Origin: Eutypella sp. D-1
Lineage: Eukaryota; Ascomycota; Sordariomycetes; Xylariales; Diatrypaceae
Assembly (NCBI GenBank): GCA_023313575.1
Contig: JAJTTP010000012.1
Coordinates: forward strand, 248,001-312,000
Direction of reading: 5' to 3'
DNA length: 64,000 bases
The notes beneath the pieces were generated by a model that did not search any database, was not told the origin of the DNA, and worked only from the letters and a program-made list of their open reading frames with translations. Shown in pieces: positions 25,481 through 36,331 of this stretch. Numbering within the stretch: position 1 is the first letter of the stretch; each line of letters begins with the position of its first letter. The position numbers and the translations under genes were made by a program.

Positions 25481-28400
25481 TCAGCTCTTCAACTTGAAAG
25501 GACGAGTTTCACCGATTAGTATCAAGCCATGCCTTCGTGTCCTTATCACGTCATCCTTACATGGAGTGAGGCATTTGGCGTCACTCCACTCGAATTCGGT
25601 CTTCCCGAAGTTGACTTTGACTCTGCCTGGCCCCGAGGTGTGGCTGATGCAGGGATACATCTTTCGGTATATCATTTGAGACAAATGTTCAGCTGCGTTC
25701 ATTGTTAGTTCCTATAAGGTCAAGGTAATCGTAGCGATAATTATAACATACAGACAATTTCTCCGTCGAGGGTAAAAAAGTATGAACTCTTCGCGTAGTC
25801 GATTCCGCAGCCCACAGTATTTCCTACGCCGTAGATCCGCCCTTCGAAGACGCTCTTTGGCGATATACCTTCTTCATAGACCTGCCCGTCGTCACCATGG
25901 TACCCTAATGACCAGATGCTTGCTCCCGGACGTGCCGAAACTTGATCAGCGAACTCGGCAGCCAAGCCAATACTAATCACAGGTGGATCAGTCCCAGCGT
26001 CATCTATACTTTGAATTGTCACTTCAAAGTAAGGCAAACCCATGTTCCGTGGTGGTAATGCAAAGTCCGCCCTAAGGGACAGTGGTTCGGAAGACCCTGT
26101 GTATTTGAAATTGTTAGCAGAGATGATCTACACGTTGGCGGAAGGTAGAGAATTGAGGTTTACTTCTGAGGTCAACTTCAAGCCCATCATCATGTGTTTG
26201 TACATAGGCTTTAGAGATCTGACCAGCTGCATCTCGTGATTTAGGGTAGATTAGAGATGTCGGCGTCCGTGTTTCGTTGTTGATCATTCCGTTATCACTC
26301 TGCCTATATCTAATGCGAGGCGCTGACTGATATATAATTTGGTCGAGATTCCAGCCGTCATCATCAAGCGTGTCGTCGGTGGTATCTGTGAGAGACTTGA
26401 AAATCTTGTCAAGATCTACTTTATCTAGTTCGATTGCAATCCGCAGCTCTCGCAGCCCCAAACTAATTGGTTGCGAATATCGGTTCAAGTTTTCGAAGCA
26501 CCTTTGCAGAAATGTTTTCTTCTGTGCATGGTGCGACTGCACTAGCAGCTCAAACGCTGACCTCTTGTGACTTGAATGCCTGAACGGATTGATGCCAAAA
26601 TCAAGCAAAGTTAGAAGAACCAATTCTTCATCGTTCTCCCCACTCATTCTACGCGTGTATACCTCAAGACCATTTAAACCGTCTGTCAAGAGTTCACTAG
26701 CCAATGATGAGTCCCATTGAAGTAGAGTTTTGAGACAGTCAGATCTTGCGGGGGTATTTTCAATAGCTCTCCAGTAGGCGGCCACCAAATCTTCACGATT
26801 CCAGTCAAGGGGGGCAGAGACTATGTCTTTATCGCCTCGAAGCAGAACGTTTAGAACGTTGCCATTTCCATGGTCGATAGCAAACTCAAGGCAAGACAGG
26901 CCATCTCTCGTTTTGCCTTTGAAATCAACTCCCTTTTGGAGCAGCAGCCTTATCGACCTCTCGCTTCGAGTTCCCAAGTGGATTGGGGCTAACCCCCAGG
27001 CACCTTTCATGTTGAAGTCGACAGAGTTTCTGCCCTCGTGCTCTACCATAACTCTCAAGATATCATGATAGTTATTTTCAAGAGCAATATGAAGAGGCGT
27101 ATTATGATCTTCATTCGGGATGTTTGGGTCAGCCCCCCTTTGTAGGAGAAGCTCGACGACAGGTTGACATCTCCAGTTAACCGCTAAATGCATTGGCGTC
27201 CAGCCATCAGCCTTCTGGTAATCCATTCTAGCATTTTTGTTTAATAAGAGCTCGCAGATCATGCGCCTATCTGCTGCTGCGTGGAGCGGGGACCAGCTGT
27301 TCTTCGCACACAGACAGGGATTGGCATGTTCATTTAGCAAAGTCTGAACAACATTTGCATGCCCTATCCAACACGCGCTGAAAAGAGGGGTTTCATCGCT
27401 CTCGCCAAAAGAATTCACGTGTGCGCCTTTACTTAACAAGAGCACGCAACTCTCCGTGTCGCCCAACGATACAGTAGCATGCAAAGGTGTGCAGCCGAAC
27501 TCCGCCGCTTTGCTGACATCTGCATTATTATCAATGAGTTTTGCGATGAGTTCTGGGTTTCCAAGGCCTGAGGCAATGTACAAAGGGGTAGTTCCATTAT
27601 GGGCCCGTTGGTTGACATCCAGCTTGTACTTGAAGAGTATATCGAGCATCTCGGGCCGGACCTTCATGACAGCCGTATGAAGCAACGAGTACCCCATATT
27701 ATCTGACTCCATGGCAATCTTCGGAAACTTGTCCATTAAAGTCTCAAGGGCATCTGGAGCGAAGAGATCAATCGCCGCCTTCATATCATCCCGTATATAT
27801 TGCTCAGGGTAGCCCTCTTGATACAACTGATGCATGATGGGAAGATCTTTCGCTAATATAGCATAATGCGCTGGGCGCTTACCTTCATCATCAGTGAAAT
27901 TTGGGTCGGCACCTCCTTTGAGGAGAAATCGGACACTTTTTATCTGCTTCCGACGTATCGCCTCATGCAACGGAGTTCTACCTTGTGAATTTACTGCATT
28001 TACTTCGGCCCCGGCTTTCATAAGCGTCTTCACGGCGTTAGGATTCGCAACCGCGAGATGAAGAGGAGTATCGACAGAGACGGTATGAGCCTCTACATTC
28101 GCTTCAAATTTCAACAGCATATTGATAATCTTCACGTTGCCGGTACGTGCTGCGAAATGGAGGGGAGTATTTCGTAATGAGTCAGGAGCGTCAATATTTG
28201 CCCTTTGAGCGTCAGCATTCGGGTCATCCAGCACCTGCTTCTGGGTGAGTAGAATACTCGTGGTTCTCTCATGATCGTTCATCACTGCGAGATGTAGAGG
28301 TGTTTGTCGAACTTTGTTACACAAGTTGACATCTGCCCCTGCATCAAGCAGGACCCTAACAACTTCATCATGGCCTTTGGATGCAGCTAGCCCAAGCGGG

Positions 28401-31400
28401 CTGTTACTCGCATCATTTTCCCCGTCAGGTGCTGCCCCTTTGTGCAACAGATACTTAGTTACTAGTAATTGACCAGCATCTGCGGCTTCGGACAGTAGAC
28501 GCTCCATGATATCGCCTGCCTGCTTGTCCAAGGACAATAGAAACTGCTCGGTTCTATTTGTTTTAGGTGGTATGTGCCCTGAGAAAGGAACTATCTTTAT
28601 TGGACTCGGGGACACCCACTTGTCTAGTAACCTTTTGAGGATAGATAAGTGGCCATGCCTCGCAGCAAGCTCAGCTGCGATCTCATCGAGGGTATCTGCA
28701 TTCGGAGACTCTGCTCCCTCGCGAATCAGGATATCCGCGACATCATCCAAGCCGTTCTGAACCGCGCAATGAAGTGGTGTTCTTTCTTCGTGGTCTTCTG
28801 ATTCAATCATCTCTTGCCGGATCTCAGAATTTTTCTCTTGCTCCAGAATGGTAAGTACCGCGTTGACTACCGTACGCTGCGGCAATATGTAGCGGGGTCG
28901 CACCTCTGGAGTTCTTTTGTAAGAACACACTTTTTTGATCGGGCCGGGAAACTTGCTGGGAAAAGAACAACGGGAGAACTTGGGTGCAATTGAGAACCGC
29001 ATGATGCACAGGTGTATTGCCCATATTATCACCTATAGAAAGGACCGAAACTTTTTGGTCCTGGTCAAGAGTTGTAAGTAGTTGTGCCGCGGCGACGTTT
29101 CCAAGACGCGTTGCAAGCAGAAGAGGGGTTTCGGCGTTGTTGTCCTTTTTATGCATCGCATTGATTATTTCGGTGGTTTTTACCTCTTTACGAATAATCT
29201 CAATTATGTCAGTACTGCCAGATACTGCAGCCATGTGTAGCATTGTTCGACCTTCATAATTGATGTCTCCTATGTTTCCGAGTATTCCGGGAAGTTCTCG
29301 AGTGGTGTCAGAGCTGCCTGCCAGCGTCGCCATATGAAGAGGGAAGCATTTGCTATGCCTCTTTTTATTTTCATCCAATAGTCGAGTAACGGCTACCACG
29401 TTGTCGGCTGAGATAGCACATTCAAGCTGATGTTCCAGACTAGTAAAGTTGGCTGCTACCCTGCTTTGGAAAATACCTCGTCTAACGTGGATGGTTGTAG
29501 GCGTGTTCATGTCATCGCTCCCAAGCAAAGCGGGGATAATTGTTGAAAGACCAACCAAATTGGCCATTTCAATCGTGGATGGTGTTTCATCTAGGTCCTT
29601 ACTCACGGTATTTCGGGTTAAGTTCATAGAAAGATCTGCCTGAATATCTGTAGTCTTTCTGTCGCCCTTCATTACTCTGGCGCCATCTGGGCTGTTTGTT
29701 TTGGTGGTGAGAATTAGCTGGGAACTCCTCAACATAGTTTCTTCCGAACTATCAAGTGAATTTGGGACTCTTTTTATACTAGGTAACTTACTCAATCTTA
29801 GGCGCAGCCGCGGATGCAGTCGTAACGTTTTCGTCGTCCAAAGAGACTTTCTTTGGCATCCCGTGGCATAGCAAGTATAGTTGAAACCATCTCTGGGAGA
29901 TAGTTTTGGACTCTAAGAATTCAATTACCGTATCGATGAGGTGGTTGGTTCGCTCCTCTGCTCGAAGAAAGTGTGTCGGCCAGTGTCGTGTAGCATAATC
30001 TACAAATTCAAGAGTTGGCTCATGTTTACCTCCTATCTTGTGCCTGAAGGACACATATGAAAGACATTTCTGCCACAGGTCACCCTTCTCAGTCTCCTGG
30101 AGTACAAGTCTTAGATACGATAGGCATTTGAAGGCAAGAATCGAATGGTTGGCCAAATTTAGAGAGGAGTTGTCATCCAGCATATGTTCAACAGATGAGC
30201 TCGTAAGGCGCGCATATCCATCTGCAATGTATAGGATACTCCGAAGGTTTGTGCGAATATCGAGTTCGATGTTTATGGGGATCGCATCGGCAGTCTCCAA
30301 TATATTCTGTTGTCCTGGAACGATAGCAGTGGCTACGGCGAGCTCCTCTACTCGCAAGGGTCGTATCGCTAGCTTCACCCAAGCCAGGATATTCTTCGCC
30401 CAGGCAAACGCCATTGGGTTATTGAGTTTCAACAACCCAAGATAGGATTCATAAAGTTTTCTTGGTGTCTTCGGGCTCAAAGATATATTCATAAGGATAG
30501 AGCTGGGTGAGCTCAGTGTAAAGCTTTGAAATAAATGTAACAAGAGTGCGGTGACGTCACTAAGGGAGCCATCGGAAGTTCATAGCTTGTTGGGCGATCC
30601 GATTATTGGCTATGTCATAGAAATGACTCCCGGGTGAAGCTGAAATAGCAAGGTATCGGGAAAATTGGGTTATCTTTGCCTTAATTAACGCTTGTCTTTG
30701 GGATAGGAAATCCTTCTCAAGATTGATAAGGCGACAATTTTGAAGGATGGAGGTTTTCTCGGATCGATGACTACTGATGAGAAATGTGCAGGTTGAACGA
30801 CTGGAAGTCCCTAGCATGGTCGGAATCTTTTGCCACCAACTACGTATCTCATTGGGCCACACGGGTGACTCGAAATTGTGTACGGCGATGACGAAGTCAA
30901 TTTCCTCGGAATGGAGAAAGATAGAAGATAGAACGTGTTCAACAGCTCGCTTAGTCCATACGCTTTGTCGAAGCATTTCGACTAGTACATATTGAACATG
31001 GTTGAAAAGAGCTGGTCTTTGTGAAATGATTTGGTGAATGAAAGATACGATTATACTGTATAGTGTTGCTTGATCGTGAGGGAAATTCTCAATCATAACC
31101 ACGGAGGCTTCTCGGTTGAAGTTTCGGGAAATGAGGTTGATTATGGAGGACTTCCCATATCCTCTCGCCGCAGTCACCTGAATAGAACCGCCACGTACCT
31201 TTTCCAAAGAGACGTCGCGGAGGAGTTCGTGATATATATTCTCTAAAACTTCGAAGTCATCGGATTCATGAAGTGTCCTATTCTCATGAACGATTCTCCT
31301 AGATGTGGAGAGGACCTGAAGGGCTCGGGTGTAAGCCTCATATACAGTCGTCACGTCCCCTAAATACGCCCCAAATTAGCAGAAATTTCGGTAAGGTTTT

Positions 31401-32498
31401 ATGAGGTTCTGCTCAACATACCATGGACCTGATTTGAAACCAGTAGAGCTGGTGTAAATGCCCTGTAGAGGACTTCTAATTTGGCTAAGTCATTGTCCCC
31501 ATTTCTTGGCCACATTACAGGGAGGCCCAACGTTTTATCGGATTCTGTATTTGACACCCTTGTTGCCTTAGCTAGGATTATGTTTGTGATTGTGTACTTT
31601 GTAGAAACTTGATGGAATGCATGGGATATCCGAGGTAGGGATCTAACAAGATCTGGAAGCACGCTAGAAAGACGGCCCTTAAAACTTTCTGATGCTGTGG
31701 CCATCATCTCTAGAAGGACATCTTCCCACGAATCATGGACATTTGGTTGATGTGGCGTGGCAAAGAATACTAAGGAAACAACGTTGAAAGCTACTTCGTA
31801 GAACACGGGATTTGTGTTCGCCATTATAATAGCCTGAGTATGTCAGCCTAGATGCTTAATGGGTCCTGCTTTCATCGACTATTTTTAGGGCACATCTACC
31901 TTCTTAACCACAATCTCTCCAAATCCATATCCAGCCAACAGTATCTTACTGGAGGATATGGTTGATTCGGTGGATATTTCCTGTCGAGTTCGCGTGAGAA
32001 GTCGATGCGCTTCATTATCTACCCAGGAGGAAGAAAGGAAATCTTCTTCGGGCATGCTCCTCAAAGGTGCTATTTTTATATTTAGAGATAGGTATAGTAT
32101 AGAACGTTGATACGAAACTCACTTGGCGTATCCCTGTTTTCTAAGGATACTGTCACTCTGGCTCGCCCTCCTTCAGAACTCGAATGGCCCCCCTTGTGTA
32201 CATGAGTTTCACTTTTAGTTTCGTATGAATCGTCACAATCATTCGAGTTATCCTTTACGTCGTGTCGATAGATGTTATGAACCAGAACAGCGGCTTCAGG
32301 CGCAGCTTGACGTATCATATCCACAACTGTGATGGTTTCACCGTTAGATGGTGTCCTGGAGAATCCAATCAAGTAGATCCTACAAGGTCGAGGTCTCGTA
32401 TTAGTAGATCAAATTCACTGATAAGACTCTGAAACTAACCTCAATTTGGATTCACGATGGCCCTGACCATCATCATGCAGTAAAGATGAGTATTCCAT
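25481..32498 (-). CDS. NLR-like protein: inactive lipase-like domain, P-loop NTPase, ankyrin repeats, SPRY; disrupted frame
   Basis: I read nine or more exons: 32440-32498, 32123-32379, 31900-32069, 31422-31833, 31359 downwards, then the ankyrin part to 26164, 25752-26096 and 25481-25692. Introns of 60, 53, 66, 62, 67 and 59 bp keep phase; a probable 43-bp intron lies at 29749-29791. Domains: residues about 20-260 lipase/esterase-like (SesB/PGAP1 type, with ILLAGYGFGEIVVKKA and FFATPH); P-loop RGYGKSS at 365-371 of a NACHT-like NTPase; a winged-helix-like segment (LAWVKLAIRPLRVEEL); about 20 ankyrin repeats from 29.4 kb to 26.6 kb; and a SPRY domain (YFEVTI, YGVGNTVGCGIDY, YPCISHTSGPGRVKVNFG). 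Such fungal proteins act as STAND sensors of non-self and can trigger cell death. The domain identities are family knowledge; any ligand is unknown. The frame shifts at 28862-28871, and changes again near 30524-30575. The length would be about 2,190 aa. It may be a recent pseudogene or contain an assembly error. Confidence 0.8.
28862..28871 (-). other. frameshift inside the ankyrin region
   Basis: On the minus strand the frame reading ATPLHIAAAYG runs to a stop at 28824, while the matching continuation VNAVLTILEQEKNSEI lies in another frame starting within the same codons. The ankyrin consensus joins exactly here, with one residue missing. The simplest account is loss of a GT dinucleotide from GTGT. 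No usable intron (donor, branch and acceptor in at least 40 bp) fits the frame change. Confidence 0.7.
30524..30575 (-). other. unresolved frame change after the NTPase domain
   Basis: The NTPase frame ends QQAMNFRWLP-stop, and the next domain continues in a second frame that is open through the junction. A 37-bp GT-AG interval (30524-30560) would restore phase but is unusually short. A 1-nt indel would equally explain it. The frame after it (SPKTPRKLYESYLGLL) clearly belongs to the same gene. Confidence 0.5.
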
Positions 32499-33189
32499 TC
32501 TAGGTACGCCCAATCAACTTTACTATAGCTGGTAGCGACCAACGGACTGGGCTACATTATACAGATTGCAGATCCTTATGAAAACGAAAGCCTAAGAACT
32601 GATGAGAGCTGGTCATGAACATGAAGAGTCCATGACGGATACACACGGATTGTCTTCCACCTAGTAAGCCGACTCAAGTGTTGTCATGTTATTACAGGCA
32701 CTCCTAGGGTACAAGAAAAGACCACCTGCATCCTACACAATAAATGCAATAACTGAACTGGTGAAAATGAGTTGTGGAAGGGTGAGAGCCAATCGTCTCC
32801 CCCATTTTTAATTACCCCACATGCCCTAAATCGAAATCGAGCGGGTCTAAACGTACTTGAATAAGGTGCATTAAACCGCTAAAAATAACTGGCTAATAAT
32901 TCCAGAAAGGTTCTATATGTAAAAGGAATATGTTACGTTTTTTTGTGATTAAGGTGATCTGCCTAGGTACATTTAAACCCGTCTAATTTCCATCGAAGAT
33001 CTCCAGTCACCGTATTTTGTTCAGCTCATGTTAACCACCACGACTTTACTAATCCAGAATCGCAACCATGCAAGTAAGATCATTTCGTGAGTCACGCAAT
33101 AATGTGACGCTGCAATATCACCCTATTCAACAGAACTGTCCATCCAATCACTTTAGGGAAAGTCATGGTATTACGGAAGAACGAGTCTA
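32499..33189. other. intergenic region upstream of the NLR-like gene
   Basis: Likely holds the minus-strand promoter of the NLR-like gene and the 3' flank of the next minus-strand fragment. No gene, TATA box or repeat could be assigned with confidence. Confidence 0.35.
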
Positions 33190-33618
33190 TCAAATTGTCA
33201 AAACCGTACTTTCCAGAACCCCTCCTAGATTATCAAGCTTGGCGACACTTAGGCCGTGTATGTCAACCGGCTCAGCGAGCCGAGCTTCCATCGCATCGCC
33301 CAATGTTGCCTGCCTCAGATACTGTACGCCTGGTTGAAAGCGGACGGGGTCGTTGGGAGGCGAAAACCCAGAAACGTCACGTAAGCCTCGAAAGGCATTG
33401 TACAGAAAGTTTGCCTTAGCCTTCATTTTGACTGTGGCTAGGAACACATCATCATCGTTCTTTCGCCTCAAGAGGACCACTGCCCTAAAGTCGGTAACAA
33501 TGCCAGAGGTGGTGGTGCGGTTCTCGCTGATCGTCAAGCGGACGGCATTTTTCGGTCCAAAGTATCTCACATCCGTGTCGAGGATAATGGAGCCGGTCAG
33601 TGTCGATTTGTGAGAAAT
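33190..33618 (-). CDS. 3' exon of an unknown protein
   Basis: An open frame of 142 codons follows a possible acceptor (TGTAG) at 33619 and ends with TGA at 33190. It reads about KSTLTGSIILDTDVRYFGPK at its start and ends GLSVAKLDNLGGVLESTVLTI. Codon use and charged, regularly spaced hydrophobic residues look like a real protein, but I do not recognise the family. There is no signal peptide or membrane segment. The 5' part would lie beyond 33620, where A+T-rich repeat DNA begins at about 33780, so the gene may be truncated by a transposon. It could also be a spurious frame. Confidence 0.4.
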   Translation of the reverse strand: MSHKSTLTGSIILDTDVRYFGPKNAVRLTISENRTTTSGIVTDFRAVVLLRRKNDDDVFLATVKMKAKANFLYNAFRGLRDVSGFSPPNDPVRFQPGVQYLRQATLGDAMEARLAEPVDIHGLSVAKLDNLGGVLESTVLTI

Positions 33619-33780
33619 CTACATGTGTAGTAAACAATTTAGACGTCAAATGTATAAACAAAGTATTTAGAACATCTCCGGACTATGACACAGCTAGACA
33701 GGAGGTAGGTCCAGAAGGTTAGAGTTGAGGCTTATCGAAAGGATAGGATATTCATACCCTTATCTTTATATAAGGGGGTA

Positions 33781-34445
33781 TAATTAAAATAAAATAAAAA
33801 ATTATTATTATTAATTTTTTAATAAAATTAATAAAATAAATAAATAAATATAATTTATTATTTAATAATAAAATCCGTTATTATTAAATTAAAATTATTT
33901 AATTATTATAATTATTATAAATAAATAATTGTCACGGTGGGTGAGAGGGTCAAGTCAGGGACAACCAGTGTATAACTATAAGGGTAGCGGTGGACCTGAA
34001 CAGACACTTGACCCTCCTCTCTCTGTATAAGGGGCCAGAGGCCCCTTATATAGAGAGAGGGTCAAGTGGAGTATTTCCTGAAGTAGCTGTACAATGGGTA
34101 AGGGGAGATACATGAGTGAAAGGGGGCCTGCGGCCCCCTGGGGCTGGCCTGTTATGACAATATATAAAATTTATTTTTTTAATTATTATATTTTAAATTA
34201 ATATAACTTTACGAATTCTTTATATTTTTAAATAGAAATAAATCTTTTTTTAATTTTAAAAACTTTAAATTTAAAATAAAAATTTACACAATATTTATTA
34301 CGTAATATAACTATATTATTTATATTATTTTAAATTAATTATAAAATATATTTATAAAGTTCTTATTATAAACTAAGCTTAAATCCGAAAACCGCTTATT
34401 TTTACGATTTTTAATTAATTTTTAATAATATTCTTTTGTTATAAA
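33781..34445. repeat. A+T-rich RIPed element split by a 230-bp insertion
   Basis: A+T-rich DNA at 33781-33929 and 34160-34445 flanks an unmutated G+C-richer unit. The right end passes into a GC-rich tail (34449-34496) that is repeated at 40226-40274, also behind A+T DNA. Both copies probably represent the same end of one repeat family. Confidence 0.55.
33930..34159. mobile_element. 230-bp LTR-like or MITE-like element with large central palindrome
   Basis: It starts TGTCACGGTGGG and ends GTTATGACA, so both strands begin TGTCA. It has not been RIPed although it lies in RIPed DNA, which points to a late insertion. The centre (34006-34067) is a near-perfect palindrome with arms of about 28-31 nt around an AGA loop, and a second GGGGCC-TGC-GGCCCC hairpin lies at about 34126-34140. 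TATATAAGG on the minus strand could be a promoter. Flanking bases do not give a clear target duplication. A solo LTR and a hairpin-type MITE are both possible. Confidence 0.55.
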
Positions 34446-34448
34446 GTA

Positions 34449-34496
34449 AAGGTGGGGCGTGAGGGGGGTGGAGCGTCAGGGTGGGGTTTGACTTAT
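34449..34496 (+). repeat. GC-rich direct repeat, copy A
   Basis: AGGTGGGGCGTGAGGGGGGTGGAGCG followed by GTGGGGTTTGACTTA in outline; the same order occurs at 40226-40274. Each copy follows A+T-rich repeat DNA and precedes normal sequence. Confidence 0.65.
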
Positions 34497-35074
34497 CTAT
34501 TTGGGGAGACGGATTTTTCAAGATATACCTTAAATTCGCGCCGGGTACCCCGCAACTTTGAAGCATCTGTAAAACCAGAGCCACATCATCAGTGCCTTCT
34601 CATGCTTGGAATTGGGTCTAGAGAAAAGAGAAACAAGTGTCAAATCAAAGGACCAAGCTATCAACCGTAATACTTAGAGTGGAACGAAGGACACACGCAG
34701 GAACTATATTTTCCTCTCGCCCACACCAGGTGGCAGAGCAAATCTAACAAACGAGAAAGACTGACTGAAGTAACAAAGATAAAGAAAAAAGAAAAGAAAA
34801 AACAGTAAAATCTCTAAATACCCAAAGTAGTTCAGAAAAGCATCGCGCAAAAAGAAGGTACCTTCCAGCCATACTACCCACAACTTATAGTCTCCAACGT
34901 ATCCGCCATTTCCCTCTTTGATATTCTCCTTAAAGTGTCCCAAAAAATCTGCACTGCAAAATTTTAATAATCCCAGCGTTCAAGTCGTAGAGCATAGTCC
35001 CGGTGGTGAGCTCTCTAATCATAGCACTTTGTTGAAACTTCGTAATCTGGCGGCAAATTTTAGTAGGCCAGCAG
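34497..35074. other. region downstream of the CxxC gene
   Basis: Probable 3' untranslated and intergenic DNA of the minus-strand CxxC gene. A purine-rich stretch lies at about 34780-34805. The long alternative minus frame crossing 34930-35655 is out of frame with the cysteine-rich gene and has no domain. Confidence 0.4.
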
Positions 35075-35356
35075 CTATTCCTCCACGCCATGCGGCTGGT
35101 CGCATGTAGTGTTCCCAATAACGTACTGGCATTCGCCCACGCATCGCCAGCAATCTTCCTTCCCAGTACCTTCACATGTTTTGCAAGCCTCCCATTTGTT
35201 CTCTTCCTCATTGAGCACCTGCATCTCGCCCCCGCATGTCTCGCATTCCGTTTTTCCAGTCGGTATTCCATCTGACATACACTCATCGCAGTCAATGTAA
35301 ACTGGTATTTCAGGTGCCGCTTCAGACTGGGGCTGACCGCACTTCCAACAATCCAT
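35075..35356 (-). CDS. small cysteine-rich CxxC protein with DnaJ-type zinc-finger pattern
   Basis: An intact 93-aa protein with paired cysteines C3/C6, C23/C26, C38/C41, C58/C61 and C69/C72, plus C76 and C85. The pairs CETCGG and CKTCEGTG resemble the CxxCxGxG repeats of the DnaJ cysteine-rich zinc domain, but there is no J domain. The first residues are MDCWKCGQ. It has no signal peptide or membrane segment and is acidic, so a cytosolic or nuclear zinc-binding protein is likely. The ATG has a good context (CAAAATGG). Upstream DNA is pyrimidine-rich on the minus strand, as in many fungal promoters. I do not know its partner or role; small stand-alone DnaJ-zinc-finger proteins act in various folding and sulfur-related tasks in other organisms. 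Confidence 0.7.
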   Translation of the reverse strand: MDCWKCGQPQSEAAPEIPVYIDCDECMSDGIPTGKTECETCGGEMQVLNEEENKWEACKTCEGTGKEDCWRCVGECQYVIGNTTCDQPHGVEE

Positions 35357-36331
35357 TTTGTCTTGATTGGCGGAATTGACGGGATTGCGGCGTTCGTTTG
35401 AATGGTTACCCAGCTAGTTGATGGGCTCCAGCTAGAGATATTGGTTTGGGTCGTATAGCGAGAAGGCGCTCCCAGACAATAAGAGGGCACGAGAAGAGGA
35501 GAAAAGCGTCTACTGGTGAGATTCTTCGGAGGTAGAAAGGAAGAGCTTCTCGAAGACGACCAGTTCTTGAGAAGTGTATAAAGAGGCAGATGGATGTTGA
35601 GAGAGAGAGCTAGAGTTCGAACTTTTGTGTATATGTATGTGTGTGATCTACACAAGAAAGAGATTGGAAGAAGATGAGAGAAACCCTGGGAATATATAGT
35701 AAAATCCCCTCTGCTGTATAATAAACTCTCGCGAAAGAATCTTAGCCTGTGTTGGGATTAGAATTCGTCGAACTGGTGACCCGACCAAACATCGGGGGGT
35801 TGTAGATCATTCACTGTCTAATGTCGACGCTTGCGGAATTTTTTCCAGCTGAGAACAAAGAATTCACTGTTGGTACTCGAGTTGTTGGTTTGCATGGCCA
35901 ACCCAACATCTCGGCAGCATCGAGAACAAAGAAGTTGCATTCCTGACGGGCCAGCTTTGAGCTCCAACAACTACTTTCCCACAAACCTGCCTCTTACTCG
36001 GTCGCTTGTAGTCGTCACGTTGACCTGCCGAAAGAATGTAACAGTCCAAGCGTAATCCTTTGTCACTCATCTTCAAGGTCATACGACTATGGCAGACAAA
36101 GACTTTTGATGCCAGGTGCGTCACGACGAGTCATCTACCTGGACGAAAACGCACCAACAGTGAATCGCATTTCGTTATGTGTCTGATCGCTTCCGATGAC
36201 AGCTTGGACATTTCTGGCCTGAATTTGGGAAGTTTGCGTCCTTCTTCTGCCTACCCAAGGTAGATAAGCCAGCATGTGACAGGCATCTGAGTTCCAACTA
36301 TACGTCTTGGAAGAATTGATTTAAGGATTGA
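35357..36331. other. promoter and intergenic region between CxxC gene and FHA-kinase
   Basis: On the minus strand a CT-rich leader (about 35560-35680) precedes the CxxC gene. From about 35750 to 36330 no gene is visible. This is where the missing C-lobe of the kinase gene would be expected, and I could not read kinase subdomains IX-XI in any frame. Confidence 0.5.
35640..35700 (-). promoter_or_regulatory. possible core promoter of the CxxC gene
   Basis: TATATATT at 35692-35698 (minus strand) is followed downstream by a CT-rich tract ending in a long TCTCTCTCTC run. This is a common layout of fungal core promoters, about 335 bp before the ATG. Confidence 0.3.

Noticed and set aside
26370..29643. 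Plus-strand frames over the ankyrin region
   Set aside because: They are antisense shadows of the minus-strand ankyrin repeats.
34930..35655. 241-codon minus-strand frame overlapping the CxxC gene
   Set aside because: It is out of frame with the cysteine-rich protein, starts in the CT-rich leader and has no domain; it is a shadow.
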